The position numbers and the translations under genes were made by a program. From assembly GCA_934254835.1 (NCBI GenBank), contig CAKQMI010000010.1, forward strand, positions 1-41,311: 41,311 nt of DNA. The letters run 5' to 3'. This DNA is from an uncultured Clostridia bacterium (GTDB lineage Bacteria > Bacillota > Clostridia > Christensenellales > CAG-917). The notes below the pieces were generated by a model. The model had not been told where the DNA came from. It was given only the letters and a program-made list of their open reading frames with translations, and made no database searches. This document shows positions 14,289 to 23,378 of this stretch, piece after piece. How positions within the stretch are numbered: the first letter of the stretch is position 1; every line of letters starts with the position of its first letter.

Positions 14289-15346
14289 AAAAACTAATGG
14301 GAATACTTACGTTGTTGCTGACGGCAAGTTTGACGTTTGTCGCATGTGGCAGAAATAAAAAGGAGATGGAAATTATGGATTTTTCAAATGAGAAAGAAAA
14401 CGTAATATATCTTGCGGGCGGTTGCTTTTGGGGTATCGAGCACCTTATGCAGTCGATGAACGGCGTTATCGACGCGACAAGCGGATACGCCAACGGGACG
14501 TGCAAGGCGGACGCCAACTACAAAAAAGTTTGCACCGGCAAAACGGGTTTTCGCGAGACGGTACGGGTGGAATACGATCCCGACAAAATCAGTTTGGACG
14601 CCATACTGCTTGCTTATTTTTACGTCGTTGATCCGACCGTCAAAAACAGGCAGGGCAACGACCTCGGCACACAGTATCAAACGGGGGTGTATTACACAAA
14701 TGACAAGGCGAAAGCGACCGTCGAGCGTATTGCCGAAATCGAAAAGAGCAGGCGCAAGAGGTTTTTGGTGGAAATCGGACCGCTTTATAATTTTTATCCC
14801 GCCGAGGAGCGTCACCAAGACTATCTTGCAAAAAATCCCAACGGGTATTGCCATATTCCGCGTGCGGAAATCGAGTTGTTTTCAAAACTTCGGATAGATC
14901 CCGGCGATTATACAAAACCCGCCGTTGACGTGATACGTGAAAAGTTGACCGACGAGCAGTACCGCGTGACGCAACAAAACGCCACCGAAAGACCATATCA
15001 AAACGAGTTTTGGGACACTTTTGAAAAAGGTATTTACGTTGACGTAGTGACCGGCGAACCGCTGTTTTCGTCAGAGGACAAATACGCAAGTTCCTGCGGT
15101 TGGCCTGCGTTCACAAAACCGATTGAAGCCCCCGCCGTCGTCGAGGTGGAGGACAACTCGCACGGAATGCGTCGCACCGAGGTCAGAAGTCGCGCGGGCA
15201 ACAGCCATCTGGGACACGTCTTTACGGGCGATTCCGAGTCGCCAAACGGCGTTCGTTACTGCATAAACAGCGCGTCGTTGCGATTTATTCCATACGGGAA
15301 AATGGATAGAGAGGGGTATGGGTATTTATTGTATTTGTTCGAGTGA
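14285..15346 (+). CDS. msrAB: Exported MsrA-MsrB fusion methionine sulfoxide reductase
   Basis: This 353-residue bifunctional enzyme repairs both S- and R-methionine sulfoxide. It has an N-terminal signal with a lipobox-like end (TFVACG, Cys21), so it should be lipid-anchored outside the membrane. The MsrA domain (about 38-200) has the catalytic GGCFWG (Cys47). The MsrB domain (about 205-353) has CGWPAF, GNSHLGHVF and the catalytic RYCINSASLRF. Electrons should come from thioredoxin through CcdA and the TlpA-like protein encoded upstream. This matches the known pneumococcal exported MsrAB system in composition, though the genes are spread over 6 kb. The start overlaps the frame of the broken upstream gene. 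Confidence 0.93.
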   Translation: MKKLMGILTLLLTASLTFVACGRNKKEMEIMDFSNEKENVIYLAGGCFWGIEHLMQSMNGVIDATSGYANGTCKADANYKKVCTGKTGFRETVRVEYDPDKISLDAILLAYFYVVDPTVKNRQGNDLGTQYQTGVYYTNDKAKATVERIAEIEKSRRKRFLVEIGPLYNFYPAEERHQDYLAKNPNGYCHIPRAEIELFSKLRIDPGDYTKPAVDVIREKLTDEQYRVTQQNATERPYQNEFWDTFEKGIYVDVVTGEPLFSSEDKYASSCGWPAFTKPIEAPAVVEVEDNSHGMRRTEVRSRAGNSHLGHVFTGDSESPNGVRYCINSASLRFIPYGKMDREGYGYLLYLFE

Positions 15347-15390
15347 GGAAGTGCCTATTCAAGAGAAAGACGCGCTCTTATGATAAGAAA

Positions 15391-15425
15391 AAATGCTTCG
15401 CACAAAAAGGTGTGCGGAGCATTTT
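15391..15425 (+). terminator. Terminator after msrAB
   Basis: AAATGCTTCGCAC (15391-15403) pairs with GTGCGGAGCATTT (15412-15424), with flanking A and T runs. Confidence 0.75.
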
Positions 15426-15451
15426 ATTATCCAAAACTTGAAAATAGGGCA

Positions 15452-15732
15452 ATGCCAACCGTGGATAATAAGAACTGTGCCAAAACGCCGATATTTCCGT
15501 GCTTTTCGGCAAAAACTCACTTGTAGTACAACATAAAGTACAACTGCGCTCGTCTTTTTCAAAAATCATCGAAACTCTCGACGATTTGGTCTAAGGAGTA
15601 TTGCCCCCGCGTTTTTAGGCGAAAACAAGGCACGCGAGCGGGTTAATACTGTATGTATAAACCGTGAGCGTAACGAGGTTTTAGTCAAAAACACGGAGCA
15701 AGACCACGGTTCATATTATTCACGGTTGGCAT
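15452..15732 (-). mobile_element. MITE-like element, copy C
   Basis: This reverse-oriented copy is 281 bp and bounded by AT on both sides. It is closely similar to copy B over its full length. It lies between the msrAB terminator and the end of pyruvate kinase, so it disrupts no gene. Confidence 0.8.
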
Positions 15733-15748
15733 ATCGCTTGATTGCGTG

Positions 15749-17170
15749 TTATCGCGATATTGTCACCATTTTGATTGTGTTGGTGTTGCCGGATTTTTCG
15801 CCTGCGGTGCCTGCGGTGATGACGATTGCGTCGCCTGCTTTCAGCCCCGGCATATTACTGACGGCGACTTTTTCCGCCTCGTAAAACAGGACGTCGGTGG
15901 AGGTGTATTGCGCGCTCATCACGGGAAGTACGCCCCAGGACAACGCCAGTTTATACCACACCGATTTGTCGGTTGCCATACCGATGATATCCATCGGCGC
16001 GCGGAAGCGGGACACCATACGGACGGTCGTGCCCGAATTTGAAGTGACCACAATGGCTTTGGCGTCGATATCGATTGCCATACCGCACGTTGCATGCGAC
16101 ACGGCGTCGGCTTTATTTTTGATTTTGAAGTGGCTGTCGTGGAAGCGGGTGGCGTAGTCGATGTGGCGTTCGGTTTCCTCGACGATTTCTGACATTATGC
16201 GCACCGTTTCGACAGGGTACTTGCCCGCCGCCGACTCGCCCGAGAGCATGACCGCACTTGTTCCGTCGTAAACGGCATTGGCGACGTCGGATATTTCGGC
16301 ACGCGTGGGGCGCGGATTTTGTATCATTGACTCAAGCATTTCGGTGGCGGTGATGACGCGCTTGCCAAGCAGTCTGCACTTTGTGATAAGGTACTTTTGG
16401 ACGGCGGGCACCTCGGCAAAGGGGATTTCCACGCCAAGGTCGCCACGACCGATCATTATGCCTTCGCACTCCGAACAAATATCTTCGATATTTTCGATAC
16501 CGCTACGGTTTTCGATTTTGGCGATTATGTCGATGTTTGCGCCACCGTTTTCAGAAAGAAACGTCTTCAAATCGACAAGGTCTTGCTTGCACGATACAAA
16601 CGACGCCGCAATAAAACTGATGCCGTTTTTTATGCCGAACAAGACGTCGGCTTTGTCCTGTTCGCCAAGGTAGATTTGCCTTAACGTCTTCCCGGGGAAA
16701 GACATGCTTTTGCGGTTGGAAAGTTCCCCGCCGATAAGGGTTTTGCATCTGATTTCCGTGCCGTCGATTTCCACCACTTCAAACGAGACAAGCCCGTTGT
16801 TGACAAGGATTTTGTCGCCTACGTTGAGGTCGGACGGCAGATTTTTGTAACTTACCGACACGATTTTGTCGTCGCCTTGGACGTCGCGCGTCGTAAAGGT
16901 GAAATCCGCGCCGTCGGGCAGGGTGACTTTGCCGTCCGCAAAGGTTTTTATGCGGTACTCGGGACCTTTTGTGTCAAGCATTATCGCGATGGGCAGGTTA
17001 AGTTCCTCGCGAACTTTTTTAATCATTTCGATGGTTTGTTGATGTTCCTCGTGCGTCCCGTGCGAGAAGTTGAGCCTTGCGACGTTCAACCCCGCTTTGC
17101 ACATTTCGCGAAAGACTTTTTCGTCCCGCGACGACGGACCTATCGTGCATACTATTTTGGTTTTTCTCAT
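15749..17170 (-). CDS. pyk: Pyruvate kinase
   Basis: This enzyme makes pyruvate and ATP from phosphoenolpyruvate and ADP at the end of glycolysis. The 473-residue product begins MRKTKIVCTIGPSSRD. This start has GGAG at the right distance; an in-frame ATG six codons upstream is less likely. Landmarks are LDTKGPE, the active-site stretch IIAKIENRSGIENIEDI, GVEIPFAEVP and TATEMLESMI. The C-terminal regulatory domain is present, and there is no extra PEP-utiliser-like extension. It is transcribed alone from a consensus-like promoter. Confidence 0.97.
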   Translation of the reverse strand: MRKTKIVCTIGPSSRDEKVFREMCKAGLNVARLNFSHGTHEEHQQTIEMIKKVREELNLPIAIMLDTKGPEYRIKTFADGKVTLPDGADFTFTTRDVQGDDKIVSVSYKNLPSDLNVGDKILVNNGLVSFEVVEIDGTEIRCKTLIGGELSNRKSMSFPGKTLRQIYLGEQDKADVLFGIKNGISFIAASFVSCKQDLVDLKTFLSENGGANIDIIAKIENRSGIENIEDICSECEGIMIGRGDLGVEIPFAEVPAVQKYLITKCRLLGKRVITATEMLESMIQNPRPTRAEISDVANAVYDGTSAVMLSGESAAGKYPVETVRIMSEIVEETERHIDYATRFHDSHFKIKNKADAVSHATCGMAIDIDAKAIVVTSNSGTTVRMVSRFRAPMDIIGMATDKSVWYKLALSWGVLPVMSAQYTSTDVLFYEAEKVAVSNMPGLKAGDAIVITAGTAGEKSGNTNTIKMVTISR

Positions 17171-17182
17171 ATAGAACTCCAC

Positions 17183-17243
17183 ACGCATTTAATGCGTAAA
17201 ATTTATCTTTTCCAATTATAATTTTTTTGTAAAAAATCGTCAA
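17183..17243 (-). promoter_or_regulatory. pyk promoter with leader palindrome
   Basis: On the minus strand, TTGACG (17238-17243), a 17-bp spacer and TATAAT (17215-17220) form the promoter. The perfect palindrome ACGCATTTAATGCGT (17183-17197) lies in the leader just upstream of the ribosome site and could be an operator or a small hairpin. Confidence 0.7.
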
Positions 17244-17309
17244 GCGTAAACAACCGCGATAAGCGGAATATAAGTCGCAAAAATGAAATTGTAAAAAATC
17301 AAAGATTTT

Positions 17310-17912
17310 TTATCTGATGTATTTTTCAAGACGGGCGGAGAGTACCGCCGAGATGAATAGTTTTATGAGGTCGGGGACTATGTAGGGCACAACGCACAGC
17401 ATAAGCGCGCTTTTTACGCTGATACTACCCACGTTTTTGCCATAAACCGTGACGAACCACGCCGTGCCGAAAACGTAACATATCGTAAGTCCCAATACGT
17501 TGGCGATGAAAAATGCGACGACGCGCCCGTATCTGTTTTTGACCGGCAGAAGTTTGGCAAGTCCCGATATAATCACGGCGAACGCAAACCCGAATATATA
17601 TCCGCCCGTCGCGCCCATAAGGGCAGGTACGCCCGACTTGAACCCCGCAAACACGGGTACGCCGATAAGCCCGAGCAAGATATAAAGCGTGATTGTGAGC
17701 AGTCCTTTTTTCCAACCCAAAATCCCGCCGATTGCCGAGACCGCAAGAGTCTGCAGAGTGAACGGCACGTCGCCCACAGGTATCGAAATCCAAGCGCAAA
17801 CCGTCACGACGGCAATGCCCAGCGCAACGTAGGTAAGGTCCTTTGTTCTTGACGACTTATTGGTGTCCTGACAGACGCTTTCGGTTGTAAATCCTGCGAG
17901 TTCGTTTTTCAT
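17310..17912 (-). CDS. bioY: BioY biotin transporter (ECF S component)
   Basis: This 200-residue, six-helix membrane protein binds biotin for an energy-coupling-factor importer. The family pattern is clear: ALGIAVVTVCAWISIPVGDVPFTLQT, LGLIGVPVFAGFKSG, GATGGYIFGF. No EcfA or EcfT genes are nearby, so it either uses a shared module or works alone. The N-terminal 25 residues are polar and longer than usual. No ribosome site precedes the ATG, and the promoter's -10 box ends nine bases upstream, so the mRNA is probably leaderless or nearly so. A weak A/T-rich hairpin at the stop may end it. Confidence 0.93.
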   Translation of the reverse strand: MKNELAGFTTESVCQDTNKSSRTKDLTYVALGIAVVTVCAWISIPVGDVPFTLQTLAVSAIGGILGWKKGLLTITLYILLGLIGVPVFAGFKSGVPALMGATGGYIFGFAFAVIISGLAKLLPVKNRYGRVVAFFIANVLGLTICYVFGTAWFVTVYGKNVGSISVKSALMLCVVPYIVPDLIKLFISAVLSARLEKYIR

Positions 17913-17921
17913 ATTGAAAAT

Positions 17922-17950
17922 ATTTTATCGAAATATCGCCAAATTGTCAA
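17922..17950 (-). promoter_or_regulatory. bioY promoter
   Basis: On the minus strand, TTGACA (17945-17950), a 17-bp spacer and TAAAAT (17922-17927) form a near-perfect sigma-A promoter. Transcription should begin about three bases before the ATG. I saw no BirA-type operator (GTTAAC arms). Confidence 0.8.
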
Positions 17951-18019
17951 TAATAGATATTATATATCCGCATATATCCTTGACATTGTTCAGAAAAAAT
18001 CAATCACTTGAAATTTAAG

Positions 18020-18049
18020 TTTACAAAGCGCGCGCACATAGTGTAAAAT
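18020..18049 (+). promoter_or_regulatory. Promoter of the nucleoside operon
   Basis: TTTACA (18020-18025), an 18-bp spacer and TAAAAT (18044-18049) lie 66 bases before the first gene. Confidence 0.6.
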
Positions 18050-18114
18050 AGCAGTGAATGACAACCGAATAACAAAATAATTCGACTGGCAAATATTTTT
18101 ATAGGTAGGGCTTT

Positions 18115-18639
18115 ATGAAATACGGCAAAATCAATCACGTCGGCATCGTCGTCAAAGACTGGGACGAGGCAACCGACAGATACGGCAAACTCTTCGGCAT
18201 TAAACACTGGTACGAAATCGTCACCGACGAGGGCACTTTCGACCTCAAATACCACGGCGAGAAAAAGGACTGCAAGGTTCGCATTTTCTACGGCGGTAAG
18301 GGCACGACAAAGCTTGAAATTATCGAAACTCAGGGCGAAAAGAATATCTACGACTACTTCTACGAAAAACGCGGAGAGGCGGTGCATCATCTTATGTATA
18401 TGACCAAAGACCTCGACAGAACGATTAAGGAGTTTTCGGAGAACGGATACAAGGTGTTCCAAAACGCGACATTCTCAAGCGGTGGCGCGAAAATCCGCTA
18501 TGCCTATATGGGCAAGGACGAGGACGGACTTATCTTTGAGTTTGTCGAATGCTCCATCACCAAGCATATCAAAAAAGGAGATATGCCCGCCGAAATGCAA
18601 ATGGGCGCAATCACGGGCAGTTATAAAAAAGTCAAATAA
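18115..18639 (+). CDS. VOC-superfamily (glyoxalase/epimerase-like) protein
   Basis: This 174-residue protein has two beta-alpha-beta-beta-beta halves of the vicinal-oxygen-chelate fold. Likely metal ligands are visible: His in INHVGIVV (residue 8), Glu in LEIIE, His in VHHLMY and Glu in FEFVE. This order is like methylmalonyl-CoA epimerase or glyoxalase I, but the substrate cannot be told. It is the first gene of the deo cluster, 11 bases before deoC, so a role in handling sugar-phosphate or aldehyde products is possible. The C-terminal 25 residues are an extension beyond the fold. Confidence 0.75.
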   Translation: MKYGKINHVGIVVKDWDEATDRYGKLFGIKHWYEIVTDEGTFDLKYHGEKKDCKVRIFYGGKGTTKLEIIETQGEKNIYDYFYEKRGEAVHHLMYMTKDLDRTIKEFSENGYKVFQNATFSSGGAKIRYAYMGKDEDGLIFEFVECSITKHIKKGDMPAEMQMGAITGSYKKVK

Positions 18640-18650
18640 GGAGACGTCTT

Positions 18651-19310
18651 ATGGATATCAGGGAAATATTGAATCATTGCGACCATACTCTTCTTGCTCA
18701 GACTGCGACTTGGGACGAAATTAAGGCGATTTTGGACGATGGTATCAAGTATAACGTTGCGTCGTGCTGTATTCCGCCGTCCTTTGTAAAGCGCGCCAAA
18801 GAGTACGTCGGCAATAAGCTGAGCATTTGCACCGTCATCGGTTTTCCCAACGGCTACAATACCCCCGACGTCAAACTGTTTGAAACGGAACAGGCTTTGC
18901 GCGAGGGCGCGGACGAAATCGATATGGTCGTCAATATCGGCGACGTCAAAGAGCACAACATTGAAAAGGTCACCGACGAAATTCGCCTTTTGAAAAACGC
19001 CTGCGGGAAAAAGGTTTTGAAAGTCATCATCGAAACCTGTCTTTTGACCGACGAGGAAAAAATCGCAATGTGCAAGGCGGTCACGGACGCTCACGCCGAC
19101 TACATAAAAACGTCCACGGGCTTTTCGACCGCGGGCGCGACTTTCGACGACGTCCGACTTTTCAAAAACCACGTCGGAAGCGACGTCAAAATCAAGGCGG
19201 CGGGCGGGATTGCCTCCCTTGACGATGCCGAAAAATTCCTGTCCCTCGGCGCGGATAGGCTCGGCACCAGCCGTATAGTTAAAATCGCAAAAGCAAACGA
19301 AAATAAGTGA
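18651..19310 (+). CDS. deoC: Deoxyribose-phosphate aldolase
   Basis: This enzyme cleaves 2-deoxyribose-5-phosphate to glyceraldehyde-3-phosphate and acetaldehyde. The 219-residue product is of normal length. It starts after AAGGAG and has the family segments NHCDHTLL, TVIGFPNG, DMVVNIG, KVIIETCLL and the Schiff-base lysine region YIKTSTGFSTAGAT. GGIASLDDA near the end binds phosphate. It completes the deoxynucleoside catabolic route encoded by the following genes. Confidence 0.96.
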   Translation: MDIREILNHCDHTLLAQTATWDEIKAILDDGIKYNVASCCIPPSFVKRAKEYVGNKLSICTVIGFPNGYNTPDVKLFETEQALREGADEIDMVVNIGDVKEHNIEKVTDEIRLLKNACGKKVLKVIIETCLLTDEEKIAMCKAVTDAHADYIKTSTGFSTAGATFDDVRLFKNHVGSDVKIKAAGGIASLDDAEKFLSLGADRLGTSRIVKIAKANENK

Positions 19311-19319
19311 GGTGTTTTT

Positions 19320-20039
19320 ATGAGTAATATTCCTACCCCACACATCAGCGCAAATATCGACGATTTCGCAAAAACCGTCCTGATGCCCGGCGATCCCTTG
19401 CGTGCAAAATTCATCGCCGAAAACTTTTTGGAAGATCCCGTGCTTGTCAACGGCGTGCGCGGTATCAACGGCTACACCGGCATGTACAACGGAAAAATCG
19501 TGTCGGTTATGGCGTCGGGTATGGGCATGCCGTCAATGGGGATTTATTCGTACGAACTGTTCAATTTTTACAACGTCGAAAATATCATAAGAATCGGCAG
19601 TGCCGGCGCAATATCCGACGAGGTCAACCTGCGCGATATCGTCATCGGGCAGGGCGCGTGCACCAACAGCAATTACTCGGCGCAATATAATTTGCCGGGT
19701 ACATACGCCCCCATCGCAAGCTATAAGCTTTTGGAACAGGCGGTGGAAATCGCGCGGGACTCGCTCGTCAATTTCAAGGTCGGCAATCTGTTTTCGTCCG
19801 ACACCTTTTACGACGACGCCGTGAGTTTGTCGGAATGGCGCAAAATGGGCGTGCTTGCCGTCGAGATGGAAAGCGCCGCACTGTATATGAATGCGTCACG
19901 CTTAGGTAAGAACGCACTGTGCATTTGCACTATATCCGATTGTCCGTTCACGGGTGAAAGTTGCACGGCTGAAGAAAGACAAAATACTTTCACCGATATG
20001 ATGGAAATCGCACTTAAAATTGCCGAAATCAATGGTTAA
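19320..20039 (+). CDS. deoD: Purine-nucleoside phosphorylase, DeoD type
   Basis: This enzyme splits purine (deoxy)nucleosides with phosphate to the base and (deoxy)ribose-1-phosphate. The 239-residue product matches the hexameric DeoD family. It has MPGDPLRAKFIAENF near the N-terminus for phosphate binding, GMGMPSMGIYSYEL, RIGSAGA and the MESAALY nucleoside site. It lies nine bases after deoC, and its end overlaps the deoB start by eight bases. Confidence 0.96.
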   Translation: MSNIPTPHISANIDDFAKTVLMPGDPLRAKFIAENFLEDPVLVNGVRGINGYTGMYNGKIVSVMASGMGMPSMGIYSYELFNFYNVENIIRIGSAGAISDEVNLRDIVIGQGACTNSNYSAQYNLPGTYAPIASYKLLEQAVEIARDSLVNFKVGNLFSSDTFYDDAVSLSEWRKMGVLAVEMESAALYMNASRLGKNALCICTISDCPFTGESCTAEERQNTFTDMMEIALKIAEING

Positions 20040-21195
20040 ACGTGTTTTTCTGATTGTTTTGGACAGTCTCGGAATCGGCGAACTTCCCGACGCCGATAAG
20101 TTTGGCGACGTCGGAAGCAACACTTTGCGCTCGATAAGAACGTCCAAATATTTTGTGGGGGACAACCTCGAAAAACTCGGTATGTTCAATATCGACGGCG
20201 TTGACGGAGGTATCGAAAATCCCACGGGCGTCTATGCCAGATTGTCCGAAAAATCGGCGGGCAAAGATACCACCGTCGGGCACTGGGAAATCGCGGGACT
20301 TGTGTCAGAAAATCCACTGCCCACTTTCCCCGACGGCTTTCCGAAAGAGGTCATCGACGCGTTTGAAAAGGAAACGGGCAGAAAAACTTTGTGCAATAAG
20401 CCGTATTCGGGCACCGAGGTCATAAAAGACTTTGGTCGGCGTCACGTCGAAACGGGCGCGCTCATCGTCTATACCTCGGCTGACAGCGTGTTCCAAATCG
20501 CCGCGCATGAGGACGTCGTCCCCGTGAAAGAACTTTATCGTTATTGCGAAATCGCCCGGAAGATTTTGACGGGAAAATACGGCGTCGGCAGGGTTATCGC
20601 AAGACCTTTCGTCGGGAAATATCCCGATTTTGTCCGCACCGCCAACCGCCACGATTTTTCGCTGACACCGCCCGGCGACACTATGCTCGACCTTATAAAA
20701 AGGAAAGGGCTCGATACCATCGGCGTCGGGAAAATCTTCGATATTTTCAACGGAAAAGGCGTCAACGAAACTTTCCATATCGGCGACAACGCCGACGGAA
20801 TGCGCGTCACCAAGGAACTCCAAAAGAAAGATTTTAACGGGCTTTGCTTTGTCAATCTCGTCGATTTCGATATGAAATTCGGACACCGCAACGACGTGGA
20901 CGGCTATGCAAACGCCGTCGCGGAATTTAACGGGTGGCTCCCGTCGTTTTTGGACGATATGCGCGACGACGACGTCCTTATGATTACGTCCGACCACGGT
21001 TGCGATCCGCTGACGCCAAGCACCGACCACAGCAGGGAATATATCTTCTTGCTGGCGACGGGCAAACCGCTGAAAGAAAACGTAAATCTCGGCACGCGCG
21101 ACAGTTACAGCGATATCTCCGCAACAATTTTACAAATGTTTAACATCGAAAACACTTTGGCCGGCAAAAGTTTTTATGAGGATATTATAAGGTAA
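20032..21195 (+). CDS. deoB: Phosphopentomutase
   Basis: This enzyme converts (deoxy)ribose-1-phosphate to the 5-phosphate and so links the phosphorylases to DeoC. The ATG at 20032 (MVKRVFLIVLDSLGIGE) is preferred over an upstream in-frame TTG because it overlaps the deoD stop in the usual operon manner. The 387-residue product has alkaline-phosphatase-type metal motifs: VLDSLGIGE at the start, GKDTTVGHWEI, and MITSDHGCDP with TPSTDHSRE near the end. Confidence 0.96.
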   Translation: MVKRVFLIVLDSLGIGELPDADKFGDVGSNTLRSIRTSKYFVGDNLEKLGMFNIDGVDGGIENPTGVYARLSEKSAGKDTTVGHWEIAGLVSENPLPTFPDGFPKEVIDAFEKETGRKTLCNKPYSGTEVIKDFGRRHVETGALIVYTSADSVFQIAAHEDVVPVKELYRYCEIARKILTGKYGVGRVIARPFVGKYPDFVRTANRHDFSLTPPGDTMLDLIKRKGLDTIGVGKIFDIFNGKGVNETFHIGDNADGMRVTKELQKKDFNGLCFVNLVDFDMKFGHRNDVDGYANAVAEFNGWLPSFLDDMRDDDVLMITSDHGCDPLTPSTDHSREYIFLLATGKPLKENVNLGTRDSYSDISATILQMFNIENTLAGKSFYEDIIR

Positions 21196-21228
21196 TTTCA
21201 GTTTTCGCAACTCGCAAAGGAGCGTAAA

Positions 21229-21633
21229 ATGGACTATAAAAGATTGATAGATATGGCGATTCAAGCGTCCGAAAAGGCGTATGCGCCGTACTCGCATTTC
21301 AAGGTCGGGGCGGTGCTCGTTGCCAAAGACGGGCGGGAATATGAGGGCGCGAACATCGAAAACGCGTCTTATTCCGTCACGACTTGCGCCGAAAGAGTTG
21401 CGCTAAACAAGGCGATTTTCGACGGCGCAAGAGAATTTCAAGCTATCGTTATCGTTGGACACAAGAACGATAAACCTTTCGATTTTTGCGCGCCGTGCGG
21501 TGTTTGTCGTCAGGCTTTGACCGAGTTCGACGACGGCAGTATGCAGGTTGTTTTGGCAAAATCGACAGATGAATACACCGTTTTGACACTTAAAGACCTG
21601 TTACCGCTCGCTTTCACGGAGGTCAACTTATGA
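21229..21633 (+). CDS. cdd: Cytidine deaminase
   Basis: This enzyme turns cytidine and deoxycytidine into uridine forms. The 134-residue product has the zinc site in order (NASYSVTTCAERVAL with the catalytic Glu, then CAPCGVCRQAL). The start follows AAAGGAG. Its stop overlaps the ATG of pdp (ATGA), so it feeds the pyrimidine phosphorylase directly. Confidence 0.96.
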   Translation: MDYKRLIDMAIQASEKAYAPYSHFKVGAVLVAKDGREYEGANIENASYSVTTCAERVALNKAIFDGAREFQAIVIVGHKNDKPFDFCAPCGVCRQALTEFDDGSMQVVLAKSTDEYTVLTLKDLLPLAFTEVNL

Positions 21634-22931
21634 GAATGTACGACATAATCAAGAAAAAACGCGACGGCGGAGTGTTGACGAAAGAAGAAATCGAGTTTTT
21701 TATTTCCGGCTACGTCGCGGGCGATATTCCCGACTATCAGGCGTCCGCGCTTTTGATGGCGATTTATTTTCGCGGAATGAACGTCGACGAGACCACTTGT
21801 CTTACGCTTGCCATTACAAATTCCGGCGACAAGGTCGATTTGTCGGGTATCAAAGGGTTCAAAGCTGACAAACATTCGACGGGCGGGGTTGGCGACAAAA
21901 CCACCCTTATCGTTGCTCCGATTGTCGCTTCCGCAGGCGTCAAAGTCGCAAAAATGAGCGGAAGAGGACTTGGTCATACCGGCGGGACTGTCGATAAACT
22001 CGAGGCGATTCCCGGCTACGAAACCTCGCTTTCGCGCGAAAGATTTTTTGAAATCGTCAATACCGTCGGGTGCAGTGTCATCGGACAAAGCGGGGAGCTT
22101 GCGCCTGCGGATAAAAAGTTGTATGCGCTTCGCGACGTCACCGCAACCGTCGACAAACGCCCCCTCATTGCGTCGAGTATTATGGGTAAAAAACTCGCGT
22201 CGGGTGCGGACGGCATCGTTTTGGACGTCAAGGTCGGGAGCGGTGCGTTCAATAAAACCTTCGACGAGGGACTCGCTCTTGCAAAAATTATGGTCAATAT
22301 CGGCAATAAGGCGGGAAAAATCACGCGCGCGGTCATTACTAATATGGATAAACCGCTGGGTTACGCCGTCGGAAACGCTATCGAGGTCAAGGAGGCCGTC
22401 GAAGTCTTGCAGGGCAACGGCGATAAGGAATTGAAGGATATTTGCATTGAACTCGCAGGGAATATGCTGTATATCGCGGGGCGCGGAAGCCTTGAAAATT
22501 GCAAAAAAATCGCCACCTCAAAACTCGAAAACGGCGACGCTTTCAATACGTTCAAGGCGATGGTATCGGCGCACGGCGGGGATACGTCGTATCTGGACGA
22601 TCCGAAAAAGTTTGCGCTCGGCAAGTTTTCGCGCGAGGTTAAATCGGATAAATCCGGCTATATCGTCAATATGGATTGCGAAAAATACGGGCTTACAAGC
22701 CTCGCTCTCGGCGCGGGACGCAATAAAAAAGAGGACGAAATCGACTTTTCGGCGGGACTTGCCGTCAATAAAAAAACCGGCGATTTCGTGAATGTCGGCG
22801 ACGTCTTGGCAACCCTCTATACCTCGGACGAAAGCAGGCTCGAAACGGCTGAGAAAATTTTGAAATCCGCATTGACTTTCGGCGACGTCCAACCGCCAGA
22901 AGTCCCCATTATCCTCGGCAGGGTGAAATAG
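21630..22931 (+). CDS. pdp: Pyrimidine-nucleoside phosphorylase
   Basis: This enzyme cleaves uridine and thymidine with phosphate. The 433-residue product has the thymidine/pyrimidine phosphorylase signature KMSGRGLGHTGGTVDKLEAI and phosphate-binding DKHSTGGVGDKTTLI. The length and the C-terminal biotin-like lobe fit Pdp of Gram-positive bacteria; Pdp rather than DeoA is preferred on that basis. It is coupled to cdd by a four-base overlap. Confidence 0.93.
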   Translation: MRMYDIIKKKRDGGVLTKEEIEFFISGYVAGDIPDYQASALLMAIYFRGMNVDETTCLTLAITNSGDKVDLSGIKGFKADKHSTGGVGDKTTLIVAPIVASAGVKVAKMSGRGLGHTGGTVDKLEAIPGYETSLSRERFFEIVNTVGCSVIGQSGELAPADKKLYALRDVTATVDKRPLIASSIMGKKLASGADGIVLDVKVGSGAFNKTFDEGLALAKIMVNIGNKAGKITRAVITNMDKPLGYAVGNAIEVKEAVEVLQGNGDKELKDICIELAGNMLYIAGRGSLENCKKIATSKLENGDAFNTFKAMVSAHGGDTSYLDDPKKFALGKFSREVKSDKSGYIVNMDCEKYGLTSLALGAGRNKKEDEIDFSAGLAVNKKTGDFVNVGDVLATLYTSDESRLETAEKILKSALTFGDVQPPEVPIILGRVK

Positions 22932-22932
22932 T

Positions 22933-23340
22933 ATGTACAACGATTTGAAGTCGGCAAGAGAGTTTTTCAAAAACGATAGGTTCGCCGTCATGTCCGGCGT
23001 GGAAATCGAGGCGGTCGAAAAAGGCAGGGCGGTGTGTTCGCTCGACGTCAAACCCGTCCACGTCAATTCGGACGGTTTGATTCAGGGTGGGGCAATCTTC
23101 ACGCTCGCCGATTCCGCGTTCGCCGTCGCGTCGAATTTCGAGACCTCAGATGATTGTTGCGTGGTCACTATCGAAAGCAATTCGCATTTTCTGGCGACAA
23201 CCTCGTCAAAACGTCTTGTCGCAGAGGCGTCGTGCTTCCGCGACGGACATAAAATTTGCGTGTACCTCGTAAAAGTGCTGGACGAAGACGGCGTTGACGT
23301 CGCTTTTTGCACGTTTATGGGTTGCAAAATCAAAAAATAA
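22933..23340 (+). CDS. PaaI-type hotdog thioesterase
   Basis: This 135-residue single hotdog domain has the PaaI-family pattern VNSDGLIQGGAIFTLADSAFAVASN, where the Asn/Gly and Asp are at the expected catalytic positions. It probably hydrolyses an acyl-CoA, perhaps aromatic or short-chain. It starts one base after the pdp stop, so it is the last gene of the nucleoside operon, although its chemistry has no clear place in that pathway. Confidence 0.8.
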   Translation: MYNDLKSAREFFKNDRFAVMSGVEIEAVEKGRAVCSLDVKPVHVNSDGLIQGGAIFTLADSAFAVASNFETSDDCCVVTIESNSHFLATTSSKRLVAEASCFRDGHKICVYLVKVLDEDGVDVAFCTFMGCKIKK

Positions 23341-23349
23341 TCGTTTTTT

Positions 23350-23370
23350 CCGCATTATAGCGGTTTTTTT
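23350..23370 (+). terminator. Terminator of the nucleoside operon
   Basis: CCGC (23350-23353) pairs with GCGG (23360-23363), followed by seven T residues. The stem is short but well placed, ten bases after the last stop. Confidence 0.6.
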
Positions 23371-23378
23371 AGGAAGAT

